This document shows positions 18,100-25,978 of a DNA stretch of 64,000 nucleotides, piece after piece (within the stretch, counting starts at the first letter, position 1; every line of letters starts with the position of its first letter). The notes below the pieces were generated by a model. It saw only the letters and a program-made list of their open reading frames with translations, was not told the origin of the DNA and made no database searches. Source of the DNA: Streptomyces albofaciens JCM 4342 (GTDB lineage Bacteria; Actinomycetota; Actinomycetes; Streptomycetales; Streptomycetaceae); assembly GCF_008634025.1 (NCBI RefSeq), contig NZ_PDCM01000002.1:2815001-2879000 (forward strand), given 5' to 3'. Position numbers and translations under genes: made by a program.

Positions 18100-18105
18100 A
18101 GCCTA
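18100..18105 (-). promoter_or_regulatory. -10 box of a leaderless methyltransferase-HNH transcript
   Basis: On the minus strand TAGGCT is followed by ACGCCC and then the ATG at 18093, the spacing of a leaderless Streptomyces promoter. No purine-rich ribosome binding site is present. No clear -35 box is seen. Confidence 0.45.
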
Positions 18106-18128
18106 CGGTCCACCACTGACAAGATCAC

Positions 18129-18392
18129 TTACTTGCCTATCTCCCAGGCAAACGGCGGGAGTTCGCGGGCGCGCAGGTAGACGTCCATGGCGCTGACCGC
18201 CGGGGCGAACGGGTGGACCCGGGCGCCCTCCAGGCCGGCCAGCAGGCGGGCGCAGTGGTGGACGCAGCCCGCGACCTCGCGGCCGTGCCGGTAGACGATC
18301 GTCACCGCCTCGTGCGGCCCTTGGCACGGGGTCGGGTCGGCGGCCGGTGCGGCGGGGCAGCGTGACCGGGCGCGGCCGTGCTGGTCTTCCAT
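18129..18392 (-). CDS. Small protein of unknown function
   Basis: 87 aa from the ATG at 18392, chosen because GGAGGGAG lies 7 nt upstream; a longer frame to 18485 is Cys/Pro-rich leader. The sequence has three cysteines and several histidines (ADPTPCQGPHEAV, GCVHHCARLLAGLEG) and ends AMDVYLRARELPPFAWEIGK. CHHC-like clustering could bind metal, but no family is recognised with confidence. It lies just upstream of, and in the same direction as, the methyltransferase-HNH pair, though separated from it by a promoter. Confidence 0.6.
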   Translation of the reverse strand: MEDQHGRARSRCPAAPAADPTPCQGPHEAVTIVYRHGREVAGCVHHCARLLAGLEGARVHPFAPAVSAMDVYLRARELPPFAWEIGK

Positions 18393-18530
18393 GCTGGGTC
18401 TCCCTCCGGGGGGGGGCGGTGCACACGGCGGCAGCACCGAACACCGGTGTTCACGGGGGAGTTGCTCGTTCCCGGGCCGGTCCATGCCCGGCTTGGTGAA
18501 GACGTGGGGAGGCCGTGGGTCGTTCAGGAA

Positions 18531-19280
18531 TCAATGGGTGGCTTGAGGGGCGCCCGAGGGCGGTGAGGCAGGCGGGAACGGCAGGGTGCCTCGCCTCACG
18601 AGGTGCAGGGCGCAGGAGAGCCAGGCGGTGGCCAGGAGCCAGCCGGCGAGGACGTCACCGGGCCAGTGCACGCCCAGGTAGACGCGCGTGGCGCCGACCG
18701 TGACAGCCCACACCGCGAGCAGCGCGCAGGCCAGGCGGCGGGCCACGGCGCCCTGGAGGCGGGTCAGTACGGCCCGGGCGAGGAGGCCGGCCACCAGAAC
18801 GGACGTCGTGGAGTGGCCGGAGGGGAAGGAGTGGCCGGTGGCCCGGCTGATCCAGTCCGCCTCCGAGGGGCGCGGGCGGGCGATGAGTTCCATCAGGACG
18901 TAGCGGACCGCTTGTCCGAGGAGGAGCACGGAGAGTGCGATGAGGGCGGCGCGCAGCCGCTCGCGTGCGTTCCGGCCGGCCAGTGCGCCCGCGAGCAGGG
19001 CCAGTGCGTACAGGACAGGCCCGGAGCCGGCGGCCGTCACCACGACAGCGGCCGCGGCCACCGCGTCCGGGCGGTGGGCCACCGACCAGGCGTGGGCGGC
19101 CCGCTCCGGACCGAGCGGGACCCAGTCGTGTACGGCCAGGAGCGCGGCGGTGGCCGCCAGGAGCAGGAGACAGGCGGCGGAAAAGAGGAGCGGGCGGGAG
19201 ACGCCGGGCCGTTCCGAGGCCGTCGGCAGGGGGCGCGGGCCGGTGGGGTCGTCCTCGGTGGGGCGTGCGGCGTGCTTCAT
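18531..19280 (-). CDS. PAP2-family membrane phosphatase
   Basis: 249 aa from ATG 19280; an extension to 19346 (MFRPPVPRGRERV) is possible, and neither start has a strong ribosome binding site. After a hydrophilic N-terminus come about six membrane segments. The three PAP2 motifs are visible: ARPRPSEADW (motif 1, with its leading Lys not seen), GHSFPSGHSTTS (motif 2) and TRVYLGVHWPGDVLAG (motif 3 with catalytic His). Such enzymes dephosphorylate undecaprenyl pyrophosphate or phosphatidic-acid-type lipids at the outer face of the membrane; substrate not determinable. Confidence 0.88.
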   Translation of the reverse strand: MKHAARPTEDDPTGPRPLPTASERPGVSRPLLFSAACLLLLAATAALLAVHDWVPLGPERAAHAWSVAHRPDAVAAAAVVVTAAGSGPVLYALALLAGALAGRNARERLRAALIALSVLLLGQAVRYVLMELIARPRPSEADWISRATGHSFPSGHSTTSVLVAGLLARAVLTRLQGAVARRLACALLAVWAVTVGATRVYLGVHWPGDVLAGWLLATAWLSCALHLVRRGTLPFPPASPPSGAPQATH

Positions 19281-19649
19281 CCGATGAGTCTGCCAAGGAT
19301 CGGACAGGACGCGCTCTCGACCGCGGGGCACGGGCGGCCGAAACATGCCGGTGGCCGGTCTGGCCGAACCCGGGCGGTTCTCTGGCCGGTCCCTTTCCCC
19401 TGCGTGGCCGGACCGCGTAACCCCTCCCCCGTATTCGGCGTTCTTACACCTACGTATCGCTACCGTTATGACAGCCGGTCACCATTGATCGAAGTACGTC
19501 ACGCCCGGCCGTAACCACACCAACAACGCGTTGATCAGCGGAAATTCGCTTCAGGCATCTGGCGCGGAATGCCGTGGACATGTTGAACTGCTGATAACAC
19601 CAGGTGACGCATCGTAATCGATCGTTTTCGGTCGGGCAGGAGGCCGCTC
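19281..19649. other. Divergent promoter region, PAP2 phosphatase / GH25
   Basis: 369 bp without a gene. An AT-richer part at 19438-19525 (GTTCTTACACCTACGTATCGCTACCGTTATGACAG) is promoter-like. AGGAGG at 19639-19644 is the ribosome binding site of the downstream lysozyme gene. Confidence 0.5.
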
Positions 19650-20204
19650 ATGCTGCACGGCGTCGACGTCAGCTCGCACAACCCCTCGTATTCGGCGACC
19701 GGTCTGGACTTCGTCATCGTCAAGGCGACGGAGGGCCGGTCGTACGTCAACCCGCATCAGAACGCGCAGGCGGACAAGGCCCGCAAGGCGGGCTGCGTGG
19801 TGGGCTTCTACCACTTCCTGTGGCCGGGCAACATCGCGGCGCAGGCCCAGTACTTCGTCGACAAGTGCGCGTCCGTGGAAGGGGACCTGCTGGCGGCGGA
19901 CTGGGAGCGCACCGGCGGCGGCACATACGCGAGCAACGCGCAGAAGGACCAGTTCCTCAGGGAGGTGAAGCGGCTGCGGCCCACGCACCGGGTGATCCTC
20001 TACTGCAACCGCGACTTCTGGCTCAACCACGACTCGACGTCCTACGCCGGCGACGGCCTGTGGATCGCCGACTACGTATCGGCCGGGCGCCCGCGCATCA
20101 AGGCGGACTGGCTCTTCCACCAGTACACGAGCCGACCGCTGGACAAGGACGTCGCCGACTTCCCCGACCGGGCCGCCCTCAAGGCGTGGGCGGCTCCGTC
20201 ATAG
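19650..20204 (+). CDS. GH25-family lysozyme-like protein
   Basis: 184 aa. Begins directly in the catalytic barrel: [13 protein letters not shown] (Asp6 of the GH25 motif), [32 protein letters not shown] (the Asp-x-Glu active-site pair) and LWIADYV. GH25 enzymes cleave the beta-1,4 bond between MurNAc and GlcNAc in peptidoglycan. There is no signal peptide, transmembrane segment or wall-binding domain, and the protein is at the short end for GH25, so export would need a non-classical route. Start fixed by AGGAGG 6 nt upstream. Ends 59 bp before nadE on the same strand. Confidence 0.9.
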   Translation: MLHGVDVSSHNPSYSATGLDFVIVKATEGRSYVNPHQNAQADKARKAGCVVGFYHFLWPGNIAAQAQYFVDKCASVEGDLLAADWERTGGGTYASNAQKDQFLREVKRLRPTHRVILYCNRDFWLNHDSTSYAGDGLWIADYVSAGRPRIKADWLFHQYTSRPLDKDVADFPDRAALKAWAAPS

Positions 20205-20263
20205 AGTCTTGGGTGTCCGCACCAGCACCGCGCGCACCGCGCCCCTCGCCCGAAGGAGCAGCC

Positions 20264-21094
20264 GTGACCGACCCGGCGTCCACGTCCCAGCAGCAGGAGA
20301 TCGCCCGCGACCTCCAGGTGTCCGCGTCGTTCGACGTCCAGGCGGAGATCGAACGCCGGGTGGCGTTCCTCGCGGAGCGGCTGACGACCACGGGCCTGCG
20401 CGCGCTGGTGCTGGGCATCAGCGGCGGCGTGGACTCCACCACCGCCGGCCGGCTGTGCCAGCTGGCGGTCGAGCGGGCCCGTGCCGCCGGGCACGACGCG
20501 ACGTTCTACGCGATGCGGCTGCCGTACGGCGTCCAGGCCGACGAGCACGACGCGCAGCTCGCGCTGGAGTTCATCAAGGCGGACCGGCTGCTGACCGTCG
20601 ACATCCGCCCGGCCAGCGACGCCGCGCTGGAAGCGGCGCTGGCCGGCGGGGTCACCTTCCGCGACGAGCGTCACCAGGACTTCGTCCAGGGCAACATCAA
20701 GGCGCGGCAGCGGATGATCGCGCAGTACGCGGTCGCGGGCGCGCAGGACGGCCTGGTCGTCGGCACCGACCACGCCGCCGAGGCGGTCTCCGGCTTCTTC
20801 ACCAAGTACGGCGACGGCGCGGCGGACGTGGTGCCGCTCACCGGCCTGACCAAGCGCCGGGTGCGGGCCGTGGCGGAGGCGCTGGGCGCCCCGGCCGAGC
20901 TGGTCTGGAAGGTGCCGACCGCCGACCTGGAGACGCTGGACCCGGGCAAGCCGGACGAGGACGCCCTCGGCGTCACGTACGACCAGATCGACGACTTCCT
21001 CGAAGGCAAGCCGGTCGGCGAGGAGGCGTACGAGGCGATCGTCCGCCGCTACCACGCCACGGCGCACAAGCGCGAGCTGCCGATCGCCCCCTGA
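20264..21094 (+). CDS. nadE: Ammonia-dependent NAD(+) synthetase
   Basis: 276 aa, GTG start after AAGGAG. Last step of NAD synthesis: ATP-dependent amidation of nicotinate adenine dinucleotide using ammonia. The PP-loop signature [15 protein letters not shown] lies near residues 47-60; also [57 protein letters not shown] and [18 protein letters not shown]. The protein is the short, glutaminase-free form. A strong hairpin follows the stop. Confidence 0.96.
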   Translation: MTDPASTSQQQEIARDLQVSASFDVQAEIERRVAFLAERLTTTGLRALVLGISGGVDSTTAGRLCQLAVERARAAGHDATFYAMRLPYGVQADEHDAQLALEFIKADRLLTVDIRPASDAALEAALAGGVTFRDERHQDFVQGNIKARQRMIAQYAVAGAQDGLVVGTDHAAEAVSGFFTKYGDGAADVVPLTGLTKRRVRAVAEALGAPAELVWKVPTADLETLDPGKPDEDALGVTYDQIDDFLEGKPVGEEAYEAIVRRYHATAHKRELPIAP

Positions 21095-21136
21095 GCGGCT
21101 CCGGCCGCCGGACCCCGGCCCCCGGCCGACACCTGA

Positions 21137-21174
21137 GACGGTGCGCGCCGCTCCTGCGAGCAGCGCGCACCGTC
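21137..21174 (+). terminator. nadE terminator hairpin
   Basis: GACGGTGCGCGC (21137-21148) pairs exactly with GCGCGCACCGTC (21163-21174) around a 14-nt loop, 43 bp after the nadE stop; TTCG follows. Confidence 0.8.
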
Positions 21175-21189
21175 TTCGCGTCCGGGCCG

Positions 21190-21278
21190 GGCGTGATGTC
21201 CGGTTCAGACGCGACGCCCCAGTCCAGGCGTGATGTCCGGTCCGGATGTGACGTCCGGGCGCGATGTGATGTCTGTCA
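21190..21278. repeat. GTGATGTCCGG short repeats
   Basis: GGGCGTGATGTCCGGTTC, AGGCGTGATGTCCGGTCC, GATGTGACGTCCGG and CGCGATGTGATGTCTGTC occur in a row at irregular spacing of about 15-40 bp. A degenerate local expansion in a noncoding stretch. Confidence 0.5.
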
Positions 21279-21408
21279 TGCTCCGGCAAGGGGATGGTCA
21301 CCAAAGGTGTGCGCAATCGTGGCCGACGGCGGGCATGGATGGGGCATGCGAAGCCGTGAAACGCGATCGGAAGATCGACTGTCAGTGGGTGCCCCTACGC
21401 TCCGGAGC

Positions 21409-21756
21409 ATGGGTTACGCAGACCTGCGCGAACTCCAGACCGCGCTGACGACCGCATCCGACATCGCCTCCTCCCTCCAGGCGGCGCCCACCCGGCGGGA
21501 CGCCGACCAGCTCGTCGACGTCCTGCGCCAGGCGCTGACCGCCGCCAGCTCGCTCAGCACGCTGACCGGCCCGACCGGCTGCGCCATACACCCGCACGGC
21601 GCCGTCGACCCGCTGTACGGCGACCCGGAGGACCCGCTGCCTCCGGGGTACGGCAAGTGCCTGCTGTGCAACGACCGCCGTCGCCGCGCGGACGCCAAGC
21701 CCCATCAGCCCTATCACTGGGACCGGCAGGAGCACGCCCTGCGGCGCAGCGCATAG
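21409..21756 (+). CDS. Conserved-looking small protein of unknown function
   Basis: 115 aa from ATG 21409. A helical N-terminal half (DLRELQTALTTASDIASSLQ, DADQLVDVLRQALTAASSLSTL) is followed by a compact C-terminal half with three Cys (TGCAIHPHGAVDP, GKCLLCNDRRRR) that could form a metal site with His. No signal peptide or membrane segment. TACGCT seven bases before the ATG and the absence of a properly spaced ribosome binding site suggest a leaderless transcript. I do not recognise the family. Confidence 0.7.
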   Translation: MGYADLRELQTALTTASDIASSLQAAPTRRDADQLVDVLRQALTAASSLSTLTGPTGCAIHPHGAVDPLYGDPEDPLPPGYGKCLLCNDRRRRADAKPHQPYHWDRQEHALRRSA

Positions 21757-21840
21757 CGGCCGGCGGGCAGGACTGGGGCACGCGGGGGGCGGTGCCCGGC
21801 GCCGCCCTCGTGTGCCCCGATCCTGCCCCGGTTCTGCCCC

Positions 21841-21932
21841 CGGCCCTGCTCCGGTCCCACCACGGCCCTGCTCCGGTCCCACCCCGGCCGTGCTCCGGTC
21901 CCACCCCGGCCCTGCTCCGGTCCCACGCCGGC
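21841..21932. repeat. Four 23-bp tandem repeats between convergent genes
   Basis: Exact 23-bp period: 21841-21863, 21864-21886, 21887-21909 and 21910-21932, unit CGGCCCTGCTCCGGTCCCACCCC with one or two substitutions per copy. A partial fifth copy and shorter CCTGCCCCGG variants flank it. It fills most of the gap between the unknown gene and the dsbB-like gene. Confidence 0.9.
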
Positions 21933-21947
21933 CCCTCCGGCGCCGCC

Positions 21948-22589
21948 CTAGTCCAGGAAGCCGAGGTCGTAGAAGAACTCGTAACGGATCGGGTTGTCCG
22001 GCAGGAACCAGTGGAAGCCCTCTTCGAGGAAGACCGCGACGACGTTCACGGCGACGACCAGGGCGGCGAAGGCCAGGGCGATCCGGCCGACGGCCCGGTA
22101 CGGCCCGGAGGCCGGCACGTGCCGGTCGGCCGCCGTGCTGTGCGCGAAGGCCATGACGATGCCGATGGCGACGATGGACGCCTGGAAGAGCACCCACGCC
22201 CAGACGTAGAGGTGCAGGCCGAGCAGCTCGCTGCCGTAGCCCTTGTCGCCGGGCAGGATGTGCAGCATGGTCTGCCGCCATGCCGCGAAGGACCCGGCGA
22301 CGCAGCCGACCAGGGCCAGCCCCCAGCCCATGAGGCAGTCGCGGCGCGCGACCGTGCCGTTCAGGCCCTGCCGGACGATGTACGCGGGCCCCAGGAAGGC
22401 CAGCATCATGAACATCCGCTGGAGCACGCAGAGCGGGCAGGGGTATTCCCACCGTACGAACTGGTAGAAGAGGCCGCCGCAGACGACGCCGGTCCAGCCG
22501 ACGACGAAAAGGCAGGCGAACCAGTACTGCCCGCGGGCCACGAAGGCGGGCGGCCCCGGATCCAGGTCGGCGTAGGTCGGTGCGTTCAT
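21948..22589 (-). CDS. DsbB-like disulfide bond formation protein
   Basis: 213 aa from ATG 22589 (MNAPTYAD). Integral membrane protein with about five hydrophobic segments. The DsbB motif CPLCVLQR (Cys-x-x-Cys, next to the first membrane span) is visible at about residues 50-57, with further Cys in RRDCLMG and GCVAGSF. DsbB proteins reoxidise a DsbA-type thiol oxidase by passing electrons to quinone. It lies in the same-direction cluster with a DsbA-like protein, a CcdA-like protein and a DUF5993 protein, which supports the role. Confidence 0.85.
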   Translation of the reverse strand: MNAPTYADLDPGPPAFVARGQYWFACLFVVGWTGVVCGGLFYQFVRWEYPCPLCVLQRMFMMLAFLGPAYIVRQGLNGTVARRDCLMGWGLALVGCVAGSFAAWRQTMLHILPGDKGYGSELLGLHLYVWAWVLFQASIVAIGIVMAFAHSTAADRHVPASGPYRAVGRIALAFAALVVAVNVVAVFLEEGFHWFLPDNPIRYEFFYDLGFLD

Positions 22590-22716
22590 GGAAACCGGCA
22601 ACTCCGGGCGGTCGGGAGCGGCGAACAGCGGGAAAGGATTGAGGCCCCGGGGCAGTAGTGGAGGCCTGGGAAAGGATGGAAATCCTGGGAAGGGACCGCG
22701 GCCCCGGAATTCTCCG

Positions 22717-22788
22717 CGTCAGCAATCGCATCAGCAATCGCGTGAGTAATCACATCAGTGATCGCATCAGTAATCGCGTCAGTAATGC
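22717..22788. repeat. Six 12-bp tandem repeats covering the 3' end of the DUF5993 gene
   Basis: Units CGTCAGCAATCG, CATCAGCAATCG, CGTGAGTAATCA, CATCAGTGATCG, CATCAGTAATCG and CGTCAGTAATGC run without gaps. The last unit contains the stop codon and last codons of the small membrane protein gene on the minus strand. The array lies between this gene and the dsbB-like gene and could affect their coupling. Confidence 0.9.
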
Positions 22789-22943
22789 AGGGACAGCGCG
22801 AGGCTGCTCGTGATGTGGTGGGCCAGCAGGGCGAGGGTCGCGGCCAGTATCAGCCACCACCATCCGAGCACCACGGCCCGGCCCTTGTTGCCGACGACCG
22901 CCAGGAGCGCGACCAGCAGGCCGGCGAAGACGAGGGTGTCCAT
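22779..22943 (-). CDS. DUF5993-type small membrane protein
   Basis: 54 aa from the ATG at 22943 (MDTLVFAGLLVALLAVVGNKGRAVVLGWWWLILAATLALLAHHITSSLALSLHY); an extension to 22988 is open. Two transmembrane helices separated by a short basic loop, and a C-terminal HHITSSL motif. It fits the DUF5993 family, which I recall as encoded beside DsbB-like genes. Probably a partner or subunit of the quinone-linked disulfide system; no catalytic residues are obvious. Confidence 0.7.
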   Translation of the reverse strand: MDTLVFAGLLVALLAVVGNKGRAVVLGWWWLILAATLALLAHHITSSLALSLHY

Positions 22944-23064
22944 GGGCGGTGAAAATAGCGCCCGGAACGCGTTCGGGCGGTCCGACATCCCGTGCCGGAC
23001 CGCCCGTGCGCCGGATGGCCCCGTACGCGCCGCCGGTCACCCGGCCGCGGCGGGGCCGTACGCC

Positions 23065-23892
23065 TCAGTCCTCCCGCTTCTTCTCCGGGCGCAGCGCGAT
23101 ACGGCCCAGCACCGCCGCGACGACGAGCGCGGCCAGGGCGACGAGGACGAAATCCGGTACGGAATTGCCGATCCGGGTGGCCCATTCCTCGACCCGGATC
23201 TCCGCGTCCGGGTCGAGGATTCCGGGCAGCGCGCTGGTTCCGTTGAAGGTGAGGAACAGGACGCCGATCCCGATGAAGAAGAGGCCGGACAGCAGCGACG
23301 TGGTGTGCAGCCGCAGTTTTCCGACGCTGAATTCGCGGCCGCGCAGCCAGCCCCGGCTGCCCAGCGAGAAACGGTCCCAGAGCAGCGCGAGGACGAACAG
23401 CGGAAGGGCCATGCCCAGGGCGTAAACGGCGAGCATGGAGGCGCCGTAGACCGGCGAGCCGCTGACCGCGGTGACCGTCAGCACCGCGCCCAGGATCGGC
23501 CCGGCGCAGAAGCCGGCGAGGCCGTAGACGCAGCCCAGCAGGAACGTGGACACGGCCGAGCGCGGGGTGATCCGGGCCGCCGCCTGCTGGGCGCCCTTGA
23601 AGGCGAAGCCGAGGCCGAGGATCTGGGCGACGCCCATCGCGATCACCACCCAGCCGCCGATGGCGACGAGCAGGTCCCGGTGGCCGTTGAACAGCCGGCT
23701 GGCGGCCGTGCTGGCCGCGCCGAGCGGGACCAGCGTGGTGGCCAGGCCCAGGTAGAAGATGCCGGTACGGGCCAGCAGCCGGCCGGGGCTGGTCAGGGAG
23801 TACGCGAAGAACGCGGGCAGCAGCAGGGCGCTGCACGGGCTGAGCAGGGCGAGGGCGCCGCCCAGGAAGGCGGCCAGGTAGCCGATGTCCAT
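23065..23892 (-). CDS. CcdA/DsbD-like membrane thiol-redox protein
   Basis: 275 aa with six to seven hydrophobic segments. The conserved membrane cysteines of the CcdA fold are visible in LLSPCSALLLPAFF (TM1) and GLAGFCAGPILGAV (TM4). CcdA proteins carry reducing equivalents from cytoplasmic thioredoxin to the outside, for example for cytochrome c maturation. A C-terminal extension (about residues 220-275) holds one more hydrophobic segment and ends EKKRED. Its ATG overlaps the TGA of the DsbA-like gene by one base (TGATG), so the two are coupled. Confidence 0.85.
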   Translation of the reverse strand: MDIGYLAAFLGGALALLSPCSALLLPAFFAYSLTSPGRLLARTGIFYLGLATTLVPLGAASTAASRLFNGHRDLLVAIGGWVVIAMGVAQILGLGFAFKGAQQAAARITPRSAVSTFLLGCVYGLAGFCAGPILGAVLTVTAVSGSPVYGASMLAVYALGMALPLFVLALLWDRFSLGSRGWLRGREFSVGKLRLHTTSLLSGLFFIGIGVLFLTFNGTSALPGILDPDAEIRVEEWATRIGNSVPDFVLVALAALVVAAVLGRIALRPEKKRED

Positions 23893-24776
23893 CACTTCGC
23901 CGGCTCCTCCGCCTTGCCGGAGTCCTGGCCCTTCCCGGAGTCCTGGTCCTTGTTGGACTCCTGATTCTTTCCGGACTTCTGGTCCTTCCCGGAGTCCTGG
24001 CCCTTGCCCGCGCCGGACTTTTTGACCTGCTCGGCCGCCTGCCTGATCGCCTGCTCGAACACGGCGGTGGGCTGGGCACCCGCGACGGGACGGCCGTTGA
24101 CGAGGAAGGACGGCGTGGACTGCACACCGAGCTGGTAGCCCTCCTCCTGGTCCTTCTTCAGGGCGGCAGCGGCGGCCGGGCTGTTGAGGTCGGCGCGGAA
24201 CTTGTCGAGGTCGGCCACCCCGCTCTTGCGGGCCATCTCGACGAGCTTGTCCTCGGCGAGCGCGCTGCCCTTGTTGGTCTTGGCGTACAGCTCGTCGTGC
24301 ATCTGCCAGAACTTGCCCTGCCGGCCGGCCGCCCACGAGGCGCGGGCGGCCCGCTCCGAGTCGGCTCCGTAGATGGTGAAGTTGCGGAACTCGATGCGCA
24401 GGGTGCCGTCGTCCACGAACTTCTTGATCAGTTCGGGCTGGGTCTCGCGGGTGAAGCGCCCGCAGAACGAGCACTGGTAGTCGGCGTACTCGACCAGGAC
24501 GACCGGGGCGTCCTTCTTGCCGACGGCGAGCGGGTCGCCGTCCGTGCGGCGGCTGGTCTGCCGCGCGAGCTGGTCGTACAGCTGCTGCTGGTCGTCGTCC
24601 TGCTGGGGGGAGACGGAGGCGGCGGCGCCGGGGGTGTCCGCGGCGCGGTCCGAGCCGCCTTCGACGGCCTTGCCGACGGCGATGCCGATGGCGACGAGCG
24701 CCACCACCAGGGCGACCACCGCGCCGATGGCGGCGATCTTGCGGGTGGGTGAGGCGGATGAGGCGGAAGTGGGCAT
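23892..24776 (-). CDS. Membrane-anchored DsbA/thioredoxin-fold protein
   Basis: 294 aa. An N-terminal membrane anchor (KIAAIGAVVALVVALVAIGIAVG) is followed by a thioredoxin-like domain with active-site CSFC (Cys102, Cys105; VVLVEYADYQCSFCGRF), FRNFTIYGADSERAARA and the cis-Pro segment QSTPSFLVNGRPV. It is a thioredoxin_4 type extracytoplasmic thiol oxidase or reductase. The tail is a run of 6-residue repeats (GKGQDS, GKDQKS, GKNQES, NKDQDS, GKGQDS), highly hydrophilic. Coupled to the CcdA-like gene and near a DsbB-like gene, its likely oxidant. Confidence 0.9.
   Translation of the reverse strand: MPTSASSASPTRKIAAIGAVVALVVALVAIGIAVGKAVEGGSDRAADTPGAAASVSPQQDDDQQQLYDQLARQTSRRTDGDPLAVGKKDAPVVLVEYADYQCSFCGRFTRETQPELIKKFVDDGTLRIEFRNFTIYGADSERAARASWAAGRQGKFWQMHDELYAKTNKGSALAEDKLVEMARKSGVADLDKFRADLNSPAAAAALKKDQEEGYQLGVQSTPSFLVNGRPVAGAQPTAVFEQAIRQAAEQVKKSGAGKGQDSGKDQKSGKNQESNKDQDSGKGQDSGKAEEPAK
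23914..24003 (-). repeat. 18-bp minisatellite in the DsbA-like gene
   Basis: Five consecutive 18-bp units (23914-23931 to 23986-24003) encode GK(G/D/N)Q(D/K/E)S hexapeptides at the C-terminus. Copy number may vary between strains. Confidence 0.85.
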
Positions 24777-24839
24777 GCGGATGCTCCAGACGTACTGGGG
24801 TGAGAAGGGAGGGTCGGGCCGGTGCGTGCGGGCAGCGGC

Positions 24840-25370
24840 CTACATCCGCAGTACGGGCAGGAGCGCGGTGTGATCAGTGGCGGACGCCGTTCCGGTGGGC
24901 GGGCGGGCGAGCGCGAAGCAGGCGGGGGCGTGGGCGGCGAGCGGCGCCGGGCCGGTGGCGGCGGGCGTCAGCGGCTCGCCCCGGTTGGGGACGGGCACCG
25001 GGGCCGACTCGCTCTGGCTGGGGGCGTGCTGCCCGGAGCACTTCTTGGGCGCCTGGGCCACGGCGTAGTGGGCCGCCGGCCCGGACACGGCCCGGTCGGC
25101 GGCCTGCGCCGTCCCGGCCTGAGGCACCACATCCTGCGCCGCACCGTCCTCAGGTACGACAGGCCGTGCCACACCGTCCTGTGCCGGCGCCGCTCGCAGT
25201 ACCCCGCCGCCACCCTGCCCCATCGCAGCTTGCAGCACCCCGCCCTGCGCCACGGCGGCCCGCGCCGCCGGTACGGCCTGGACGCCGCCCACCCGGCACA
25301 GCAGCGGCGCGAAGGTGACGGCGAGCAGAAGGAGCAGGGTCGCGACGGCCGAGCGGCGTACGCGTTCCAT
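24840..25370 (-). CDS. Secreted protein of unknown function, thiol cluster
   Basis: 176 aa from ATG 25370, which has AAGGAG upstream; an extension to 25460 is Arg-rich and unlikely. Signal peptide ERVRRSAVATLLLLLAVTFAPLLCRVGGVQA. The mature part is Ala/Gln/Pro/Val-rich with irregular repeats (GVLQAAMGQGG, GVARPVVPEDGAAQDVVPQAG). It has few cysteines (KKCSGQ, APACFALA) and ends DHTALLPVLRM. The next gene downstream, 63 bp away, is the DsbA-like protein, so it may be first in that operon. No domain recognised. Confidence 0.65.
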   Translation of the reverse strand: MERVRRSAVATLLLLLAVTFAPLLCRVGGVQAVPAARAAVAQGGVLQAAMGQGGGGVLRAAPAQDGVARPVVPEDGAAQDVVPQAGTAQAADRAVSGPAAHYAVAQAPKKCSGQHAPSQSESAPVPVPNRGEPLTPAATGPAPLAAHAPACFALARPPTGTASATDHTALLPVLRM

Positions 25371-25978
25371 GGCCCTGGTCTCCTTCCGCTTGCTCGTCCG
25401 GACGCCTTCGGCGGGCGCCCGTCCGGCGTCCCGGCGGCGTCCTCGGCGTGAGCCGCCCATCCTACGGATTCCAGGCCCGCCCGTCCGCGACCGACCGGCC
25501 GCCCCGTCCCGGAACTGGTTGCATCATCCACGATCTTGGCCGCATAACCATCGAGGGAATCGATTACCTAACCACTAAATGCAAGGCTGGTGTTGTAGCT
25601 CACCTTGGATCGCCCTGCGATTGATGTGCTTTCGATGCACTCTGCCCACAATTGCACCTTTGGCAAGGTCGCGACCGGCCTGCCATAGTCGGTGCAGCGA
25701 CCCCCCATTGACCCGGGCCAAGGTCGTCCAGACCCCGCGGGTACACCCCTTTCGCCCGGCGGCGGTCGACACTGGGGCCTTCCCCGCGTACGCCGCGGGC
25801 GGGCCCCAGTCGCGTTTCGGCGCGCCGCACGCCCGCCGGAGCGGGCCGGCACGGCGGTTCAGCGGCCGGTACCGCGCGCCCCGAAGGCCAAGCGGCCGGT
25901 ACCGCGCACCTCGAAGGCCAAGCGGTCGATATCACGCGCCTCGAAGGCCAAGCGGTCGATACCGCGCACCTCGACGAC
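25371..25978. other. Intergenic region with an AT-richer block
   Basis: 608 bp without a convincing gene. 25505-25690 is clearly less GC-rich than its surroundings, with segments such as GATTACCTAACCACTAAATGC and CACAATTGCACCTTTGG. Read on the minus strand it could hold the promoter of the thiol cluster. 25861-26010 holds the 30-bp repeats described separately. Confidence 0.5.

Larger units (their letters stand above)
21095..21408. other. nadE downstream region
   Basis: 314 bp without a gene: a terminator hairpin (21137-21174), several GCGTGATGTCCGG-type repeats (about 21190-21278), and a TACGCT box at 21396-21401 seven bases before the next ATG. Confidence 0.6.

Noticed and set aside
21841..21932. 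Possible CRISPR array
   Set aside because: The 23-bp units are directly abutting with no spacers, and no cas genes are near; the same holds for the 12-, 26-, 30- and 48-bp arrays.
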